From: Amyloporia xantha
Lineage: Eukaryota; Basidiomycota; Agaricomycetes; Polyporales; Adustoporiaceae
Assembly (NCBI GenBank): GCA_036971615.1
Contig: JAYKKR010000004.1
Location: 1,860,001-1,924,000, forward strand
Length of the DNA stretch: 64,000 nucleotides
Direction: 5' to 3'
Below the pieces are notes generated by a model, which was not told the origin of the DNA, did no database searches, and was given only the letters and a program-made list of their open reading frames with translations. The position numbers and the translations under genes are program-made. Every line of letters begins with the position of its first letter. The stretch's first letter is position 1. Shown in pieces: positions 56,760 through 64,000 of the stretch.

Positions 56760-59594
56760 ATGGCTGCTCCTCCAGTCACTCCTGCCCGAAGTGGCATTGC
56801 GACCTCAGTACAGTCTGACACACCTGCTTCTGCGAAGGAAACTCTTGGCTCAGCGTACGATATCGGCGGCCTCACAGAACAACGTAAAGCTCTCATGACG
56901 GACACCGGCGGGTCGTTGACGGAGTTTAATGTCAATTATTTCATCGATAACGTGCTGCCTCCTCTGCGCAAAGGAATCAACGTGAAACAAACCGTACAGG
57001 CGCTGAAGAAAGGCAGGGACCCAGCAATACGCGACGGTCGATGGAAGTGGTTTCAAAAGGACCCCGCAGACATGATGGTCAAAGAGGATCCCACATTCAA
57101 GCCACTCGAAGAAATTGTAAATGCGATTGCTAGCGTTAACAAAAAGCACGACACACGTAGGCTCCTGCATTTCAAGAACAACCCCAACGCCACACCTGAG
57201 AGTCAGAACCGCCAGTCGTCGTCCCGTCCAGACGGATACTTCGTCATTCCTGACGGGGATGGACGGGTGCTCTGGAGAGACATTGCTCTTTCTGCCGAGT
57301 ACAAGCGTCGCAAGTCAAAGGCGCACATATACGACGTGAGTAATATGCCTGTCTTCACACGCGGCCATGCTGAACTCGGCATTAATTCTAGGACATGACG
57401 AAGGTAATATGGAGTATGCATCAGTGCATGCGCGAGGACCCGTGTCGGCGGTTCACGTACGGGCTGACAATCGAGAACACGGACATGCGAATGTGGTTCG
57501 CCAGTCGCGGGGGTACCATAGTCAGCGAGGTAGTTGATTTCACCACGGTCAGTAACCGGCTCATTGCTAGCGCTATGGGCACATGTTGATGCCAATACTG
57601 ATGCTGCTTCAGGAGCACGAAAATGTCGTCGAGTTCTTTCTGAGATTCATGTATGCTGAGAAACACGAGGCGGGATGGGATCCGACGATCAAACGTGTCC
57701 CTGATGACGTGGACAGACCAAACGACGGCAAAGGAGAGCCCTGCTACGACATCACTGTGCGGACATGGTCGAAGACGACACGTAGACACAAAGAAACGAC
57801 GTATCGCACCTTTGAGATGATATCAGATATCGGGGCGAATCCCTTGCGGGGCCGAGGGACTCGAGTATGGAAGGCACATAAGCTGGTGCATGGCAAAGAG
57901 TGTGGAGATCCTGTCGCGTTGAAGGACTGCTGGATTGATTCTGATAGGGCCAGAGAGGGTGACATATTGGATGAACTCGCTCAATCGCCATCGCAACCTG
58001 CGGATGATGGCTACCCATTTACAGACCTCCTCCTGACCGTTCTGGATCATGGCGATGTCTATATCCAACTTTGTGGTCACGATGACACCACTGACGCACC
58101 CACTAAGCGGGGCCGTCGTGTTTCGCAGGAGGAGACATCCTCGCAGATCCCGGTGCAGGAACCAAGTCCTCCAGGCCCAGCGCGCGACTCGAGCGGTCCG
58201 TCAGCGACAGGTACCGGGGCTTTGACCTCCTCAGGCTCACGAGGTGATCAAGCGTGTGGATCCACCTACCTACAAATATCAATGCAGAACGCACTATCGC
58301 ATCGTTTTCAAGGAGGTTTGCACAACTATGAAAGATATGACCTCAGTGAAACGAATACTCGAGGCATTATTTCAAGTAGTACTCGGTAAGTACGCTCATA
58401 GGCCTTGCTGGGAGCGCCGTTCGCTTTACTAATACACCATGCTGGTAGCATTGCTTTCCCTGCATGCGCGTAAATGGGTCCATCGGGACATCAGCACAGG
58501 CAATCTTCTTTTCTACAATGGCCAACTCAAGTTGTCTGACTTCGAATATGCGAAGAAATTGGATTCGTCAACAACACACGAAATTCGCACTGTGAGTGTT
58601 TTGTGTCACGTCCACTTCTTCCTATATCTTATGACATATTCTTCAGGGGACAGCAGAATTTATGGCCGTGGAGGTGGAGAAGCGCGCATACAAGTTCACT
58701 TCTACAGAGCACGAAATAGAAGATTTTGCCGTCGATCTAGCTGCGTTAAGGCGGGATCGTCTAACCTCGACTCGGAATTCCGCCTTGAAATCTCAGGGCC
58801 CTGACGCAACGTCGGCACGAGATCGGCATCCCCCAGCTGATTTTCGGTACAACCCTATGCACGATCTGGAGTCTGTTTGGTGGATCGCGATTTACTTCAT
58901 GTTTACCAAATGCGTTGTTGGCGCCAAGAAGGAGGACTCGGATTCGTGGGACTATAAATCACAAAAGCAGCTCGCCCAAGATCTCTTCTACACCAGGCTC
59001 AGCCGTGAGCCGGCGCTCATCCAATCATCAGATCTGGCGACAGGGATCAAAGCCGTTCATTCATCCCTTACAGACGTCTGCGCGCGTCTGGAGCTAATTA
59101 GAGCAATTCTAGTTAAATACTATCGGAAGATAGAGGCCAATTTGCCTTCTATCAACCTCGAGGCTCTGAACGGTCTTCACGGACAATGTGCGGCCTTGTT
59201 CGATGCCGCCCTGCAATGTCTTGAGGATGACGTTGTTCTTACCGACTTCAGTAACGTTGTGGAGGAGAATGCTAAGGATCAGAAGCCAATCCCTGCACTC
59301 AAGATCGATGGCCTTGATGCGTCGACTAAAAGCGCAACAAAGGAAAACAAGGATGGGCTACTTCAGGGTTTAGATGAACACGTAGGACCTCCCACAGGAT
59401 CTGGACAATCGGGACACTCTCACAGAAGAGGACTGAAGCAGTCGAATACCAACGCCCTTGATTCTGCTGCGAGTGGATCTGCCAGAAGGCGAAGAATGAA
59501 GGGGACCAACCAGAGCGCAGATGCTCAGGACGTTAAACCTGGCACACGGAAGAGTATGCGTCTTCAGCAGAAGAAGACAGCTAGCCTGTCGTAG
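56760..59594 (+). CDS. FunK1 fungal-type protein kinase, copy B
   Basis: Basidiomycete-expanded FunK1 kinase family (fungal-type protein kinase domain). The start at 56760 gives a Ser/Thr/Ala-rich N terminus, then GGLTEQRKALMTDTGGSLTE, NYFIDNVLPPLRKGINVKQ and GYFVIPDGDGRVLWRDIALS. Exons 2 and 3 carry HQCMREDPCRRFTYGLTIEN, VVDFTT, EHENVVEFFLRFMYAEKHEA. The kinase core follows: YKYQCRTHYRIVFKEVCTTM, WVHRDISTGNLLFYNGQLKL (catalytic HRD..N), SDFEYAKKLDSS (DFE for DFG), GTAEFMAVEV (APE equivalent) and HDLESVWWIAIYF. The tail of about 120 residues is basic and Ser/Thr-rich with SARRRRMKGTNQS. Introns near 57345-57393, 57548-57611, 58390-58450 and 58592-58647. Substrates unknown. It is only distantly similar to copies A and C. 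Confidence 0.88.
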
Positions 59595-60336
59595 CGAAGT
59601 GAGTGGTGCGACGGTATCTCACGACGTCTTCTGGAATCATTTGTGGCTGCTGTATGCTTGTCGTTATGAATGACTGCGATTAGATATCGCTTTTGAGTCT
59701 CCTGCTGTCAAACTTTTGCTGCAATTGCTCGTCGACCACTTGGTACATTACTATAATATCGCATATAATTAGGACTCTAATTTAGTATGGTGCATTTTAT
59801 GGTGGATCAATCCCGACGACTTGTCTTCTAATGCGAGGATGACAGTCGCCCTCGGTTGGCCATCCCATTCAGATTTGAGTTCCTAAGGAAACCTGAACAA
59901 CAATTGAAAGTGTGGTGGGCGCCAGACGACTAGTTGACACAAGTCGAGCGGCAGTTTTGGAGACAAGGAAACACAGAGCCAGAGTCAGACAGAGTCCGCT
60001 GATGATTCGACCATCTCGAGCGACAAGTGCGCGGCCCCGATCACAGATCCAATCATATCAGATCTCACCTTTGTCGTCGTGACTGTCACGCTCAGCCAAC
60101 CACCCCTGCCTATCTTAAATTAGAAACCCTTGTATTATGGTAGTAATCAGTCACGATCACGTGGAAGGTTCATTGTGACGAGTGTGGCCTGCGCGCTTTC
60201 GCCCGCGGCCACAGTTCTCGTAATCGGCCACCCTGCTATAAAAGAGGTACTTCAAAAAATGGCTTTGTTTTATTTTCCTTTCTGGATTCGTCGCCACAAC
60301 ACCCCCTCAGATTCAATCTACGAATATCTCTGCCCA
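59595..60336. other. Intergenic region upstream of FunK1 copy C
   Basis: About 740 bp. It contains the 3' UTR of copy B, an AT-rich tract (59740-59800) and the copy C core promoter. Confidence 0.5.
60236..60243 (+). promoter_or_regulatory. TATA box of FunK1 copy C
   Basis: CTATAAAA, about 100 bp before the ATG at 60337. An in-frame ATG at 60259 lies only 16 bp after this box, too close to be in the mRNA, which favours the 60337 start. Confidence 0.55.
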
Positions 60337-62949
60337 ATGTCTGAAGACTCAAACTACGACGACGAACTCGCTGATAGTCTAGCACCTCTTGTGTCGTTGC
60401 TGCCGAAGGCGCAGTCAACACCGACGGGAAACTCCAGACCTCCCGTTACTCCTCCTCATCCTGATCGCCGACCACACACATCTGTCCCTACACCTCTCAA
60501 ATTGAAACCCAAAGGCCGCGTTATTACGCCTAAGGGGGTCGTCGACGACCTCGTCAAGGAATATGTTCAGGCTGAGTTCCATGACAAGATCCATCGCGAA
60601 TTTCCTGTACTGGATTTCATGCGGGTGGTCTGGAATTACGAGCCAAAGGATCTACCCGACCGCCAATACACGTTGCCGTACGAAGCAGTCAATGAGTATT
60701 CCAAAGCTACTGAGAGGCCTTCATATGTTCCTCTAGTGACGATAATTGAAAGCCTACTTGCTCAGGTTTACCCTCGACCCATCACCCAGCCTCTAGATGA
60801 CGGCATCCGCAGGCGTACGATTGACGCCCACATCATCAATATGAAGGATCGGATAGTGGACGGTGATTATGCCAAGTTCAGACCGGATCTGGGATTCAGC
60901 ACCATCCAGGATATTCAACGTCAGCGCTGGGACTGGTACATCGCATATGCTGAGGTCAAAAAAAGAGCCCCTCAGGAGACACACTACAAGCTCGATATAC
61001 CTATTGATGCCAAGAAGCTGCAGCAGGTTCGTCAGGTTCCGACATTACTCTTCTGATGAAAACGCTAAGGAAGTGTTCCAGCGGTTGACAAGAACATCCG
61101 ACTCCAGGAGTGCTCCAAGTCAGCTCTGCTCCACTTCGCGTGACGCGAGCCTATCAGGTCGAAAACGCAAAGAGTCACCGTCCGCATCCGAGGTGCACAA
61201 CCCTCCTCGAAAGAAGTCTCGTTCGAATTCGGATACTACTGCTGCTGCGGCTTCTTCAGCAGATGAATTGAAGATTTCGTTGACCGGTAACGAGGTGCAG
61301 TCAGCGAAGTACATCAACGAAATGATGTCTCATGGAGTTCGCTGCTACGCAACGGGGTTCTTGATCGAGGACTTCACTATGAAACTTTGGTATGCGGATA
61401 GAATGGGTCTTGTCACTTCTAGACCGTTCAATTTCTTCATCGAACCTGAAAAGCTCCTCCTCGTCGTAGCCGCGATGGGTGGCGCAGACCTCACGAGAAT
61501 GGGCGTGTTGCCATTTCTCAAATTTCCATCGACCTCGTTTGACAACTACAACGGTGCCAGATTGGTGTTTCCGATCCCTATGGATGTCGATCAGGGCGAA
61601 TCGTCGGAGGATGTGGCCGCGAGACACAATCAGGAGAAAGTGCTCGAGGAAGTGGAGTTCCTCATTGATCCTACACGAAAGATCGACACGGACTTCGGTG
61701 CCATCGGACGAGGCACGACCATCGTGCCTCTCAAGACGACTCCCCAGCTTGCGGCACGCTTTGGACACGAAGATCTGGTGGCGAAGGTGGCGTGGCCGCA
61801 GGCTAGCCGTGATGCAGAGGACAACCTTATCCGGGCTGTCCGATCCTGCCTCAGTGAAAAGAAGCCGCAGTGCCTGAAGTATGTCGTTGAACTCAAATGT
61901 TCAATAAGTCGCACAATGGAAGAGATGTCGCTTCCGAGGGCCTTTATGGAAGACCTCTTGGACTATGAGCTATGCGTCTTCCGCACGATGGTGCTCAAGA
62001 AATATGAACGCCTGGAGGAAGTGGATAGCCCCGACGAATTCAAAGGCATCTTCCTTGATGTCGTCCGTGGTGAGTTGTTAGACCATTTGGGCTTCTCGTC
62101 GTACAGCGAGTTGATTTGATGTGAACATTAGCTCATCACTGGGTATGGGAGACGTCAAGTATTCTTCATCGTGATATCAGTGTGAACAACATCATGTTCT
62201 ACAGACAGGATGGTCGTACCGTCGGCGTCCTGTGCGACTGGGACCTTGCGATGGAGTTGAGCCACGAGGAAGAAGCTGCTGCATACGAGTCGGATGCAGA
62301 ATCCGAATGGGGTGACGAGGAAGACAAGAAAGAAATTGAAATGCCCGAGGCGAATGAAGAGAGTGCAAAACCCGGCATCAAGGATGGCGCAAATGCTGAA
62401 GATGATGAAAGGGACCCTCTTATGGAGTCGCGGTGCAGAGCAAGACATCGTACAGGCACAGGGCCATTTATGGCTCTTGACCTCCTCCGGGCAGGGGATG
62501 CGCCTCCTCATCGCTATCGATTCGATCTAGAATCATTCTTCTTCGTTCTTGCATGGTTCTGTGCCGTATACGACCCCGAGAAACGCAAGCTCGGGCATGT
62601 ATACCAGTGGGAGAACCAAAATCTGCTCACCATCGGTCTTAACAAGCGACTATTGCTTTCGAGCAAGGACACTTACCGACAGATCTTTTCCAATACGCAT
62701 GCCAGCTATAAGCCGCTCGTGAAACAATGGGTTTTCCCGCTGTACCATTTTTTCGCTTTCAACTGCTTGGAGCGACAAGCCATACATTTCCTGCGTACAG
62801 ATCGCGAGCTAGCAGAACGCCAAGGAAAAACAGCGGAGAAGATTTCACTCACGGCACAAATTGAACGCAAGAAAAATCAGATTGCTGAGCGTACGACTTA
62901 CGAAGGGTTTATGGATCGCCTTCACGCGTCCCTGGACGTGGCGGAATGA
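60337..62949 (+). CDS. FunK1 fungal-type protein kinase, copy C
   Basis: Intact inverted partner of copy A. From 60337: MSEDSNYDDELADS, PLVSLLPKAQSTPTG, HREFPVLDFMRVVWNYEP, TIIESLLAQVYPRP, DWYIAYAEVKKRAP. A 43-nt intron (about 61032-61074) leads to the central exon: VFQRLTRTSDS, KRKESPSASEV, AKYINEMMSHGVRCYATGFL, MGGADLTRMGVLPFLKFPST, GRGTTIVPLKTTPQLAARFG, KGIFLDVVRG. The intron after VVR is about 62069-62130. The last exon reads ILHRDISVNNIMFYRQDG, LCDWDLAMELSHEEE (DWD at the DFG site), an acidic insert of about 50 residues, GPFMALDLLRAGDAPPHRYR, FDLESFFFVLAWFCAVYD and a helical end to DVAE. Domain order is typical FunK1. The frame starting at 60130 overlaps the promoter and is not used. Confidence 0.87.
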
Positions 62950-63312
62950 AGACATCACTTTCCAGTTTGTTGCGGTGTATTGCTACTATTTTTCAAATAT
63001 TACCCTACAGGCAGTTCCATGATAGCATTTTGTACTGGATGGACAGCCGTCTAGTTTCCCCACTGTCGCACGACCTTTACTACTCCGATACAGTGCCAAC
63101 GAGATCCTACATCAATAAAATTGATGTCCCGTTCATCGCCTCACGTGAAAGTGACAGCTGTCGTCAATCGCTGTCTCTCAGGGTCAGGAAGGAGAGCTGA
63201 TTATGCCTCGTCTATATTATTGAAGCGGATCAACGGACCAGTAAGTGCATTCGTGTCGAGCTCAAGTGGCTAAATTCGATAAGTTTGATGAGCACTAGAA
63301 TCGTCACGGTCA
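62950..63312. other. Intergenic region
   Basis: About 360 bp after copy C; nothing recognised beyond a probable 3' UTR. Confidence 0.4.
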
Positions 63313-63990
63313 CTACTTCATGTGTCTTGATAGCTGTGTCGCAGCAGAACTTAGGTTGTTCCCCCTTGCGCATGCATGAACGGACAACTTACTGATGCTT
63401 CTATTCCAGAGTTTTCTAACGTCTGGATTGACCTTGGCTCCATTCGTACCGATGTTAGCGATCGTCTCTCCTATGACGACAACGTCATGGCAGAGCTCAC
63501 GGGTCACAAGTTCACCGATATTGCTAGTTACAACATACATGATTTGCCCGTCTGTAATCTCCATGATCTCTTGCGCCACATTTGGACCCGGCTCTATGAC
63601 GTGTACTGCCCCCTGCTTCTTCGCTGTTGCAAGATACCTTAGGTCGGAACCAAGCACGGTGACAATAGAAGGTGAGTATGGCATCGACGCCGCTACGGCG
63701 ATGTTTCATGTATGGCAGTGATTGTTAAGTAGTATTCTCCTCCTAGCGGAAGCATCACTTGAATTGTCTTGCACATGGTACGAAGAGAGCAGCCGATTGA
63801 TGCCAATGCGTCGTCAACCACATTCCGGTGCATGGTGCAGACTCGAGGCGGTATACGGTATGCGAAAATACTCCGCCCGGGTGCCATCATCTGTGTTTCC
63901 GAGGAGTCATCCGTCGCGTACATAATACGAGAGAACCTCCTGACGGTAATGATGACATACCCCGGCTTCCACACGATGTGATGCAGGATA
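63313..63990 (-). pseudogene. Zinc-type alcohol dehydrogenase, partial or decayed
   Basis: Minus-strand fragments resemble the middle and nucleotide-binding half of a GroES-like/MDR alcohol dehydrogenase: PGRSIFAYRIPPRVCTMHRN, VVDDALASIGCSLRT (63770-63890), then SIVTVLGSDLRYLATAKKQG, AVHVIEPGPNVAQEIMEIT and CHDVVVIGETIANIGTNGAK (63350-63670). The Rossmann-like order (strand, hydrophilic turn, AKKxGA, ITxGQ) fits aryl- or zinc-type dehydrogenases. The usual GxGxxG is not intact (VTVLGSDLR) and the blocks lie in frames that need splicing or are broken. The N-terminal part would lie beyond the right edge. Whether it is a pseudogene or a spliced partial gene cannot be settled. Confidence 0.4.
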
Positions 63991-64000
63991 CGTCGAACGA

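Noticed and set aside
60863..61070. Extension of the central FunK1 C frame to the left
   Set aside because: Overlaps exon 1 in another frame and crosses a short intron.
1..64000. CRISPR arrays, bacterial operons or phage-like modules
   Set aside because: No spaced short repeats, Shine-Dalgarno patterns or phage gene order; the window is eukaryotic and spliced.

Overview
The window looks like nuclear DNA of a basidiomycete fungus, most likely a wood-decay agaricomycete. The support is many 45-120 nt GT-AG introns, GC-rich exons, a GH18 chitinase with a C-terminal chitin-binding module, basidiomycete-type FunK1 kinases, a fungal NLR with tandem TPRs, and expanded oxidoreductases. Species cannot be named from the sequence. 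All gene models come from reading splice sites and reading frame by eye; where a junction is uncertain this is stated.

Left part (1-25 kb), mostly conserved housekeeping genes separated by gene-poor stretches: a secreted GH18 chitinase (-), a Spg1/Tem1-type septation GTPase (+), a Dma1-type FHA-RING ubiquitin ligase (-), a conserved protein of unknown function (+), a terminal-inverted-repeat element at 13.8-14.4 kb, an F-box protein (-) and ribosomal protein L24 (+). Spg1 and Dma1 are convergent neighbours; in yeasts their products act on the same septation/mitotic-exit switch.

Middle (23-45 kb) is an accessory island. A large NLR-type gene (28.98-35.41 kb, +) has three tandem N-terminal units resembling the fungal Goodbye domain, an NB-ARC-like NTPase core, and about 20 TPR units, 12 of which are near-identical 120-bp repeats. 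It is surrounded by three minus-strand paralogs of a family I do not recognise: an N-terminal module of about 70 residues, a disordered middle, and a coiled coil ending in a conserved PFVVP..LMDAF..LAQLTGEA tail. A fourth, beheaded fragment of this family lies at 43.4 kb inside a direct segmental duplication of about 1.4 kb. Between the two duplicated segments sit an acidic-tailed protein and a gene with a PD-(D/E)XK-like signature.

Right part (45-64 kb): an aldo-keto reductase (-), a TauD-family dioxygenase (-), a medium-chain alkenal/quinone reductase (+), then a FunK1 cluster. An intact FunK1 gene (B, +) lies between two inverted paralogs (A, -, frame-disrupted; C, +, intact). A and C are nearly identical in the middle but much more diverged in the first exon, which suggests a gene-conversion patch. 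A decayed or partial zinc-type alcohol dehydrogenase runs off the right edge.

The strongest candidates for something undescribed are the NLR with a triplicated N-terminal domain and a homogenised TPR array, and the unknown coiled-coil family around it.
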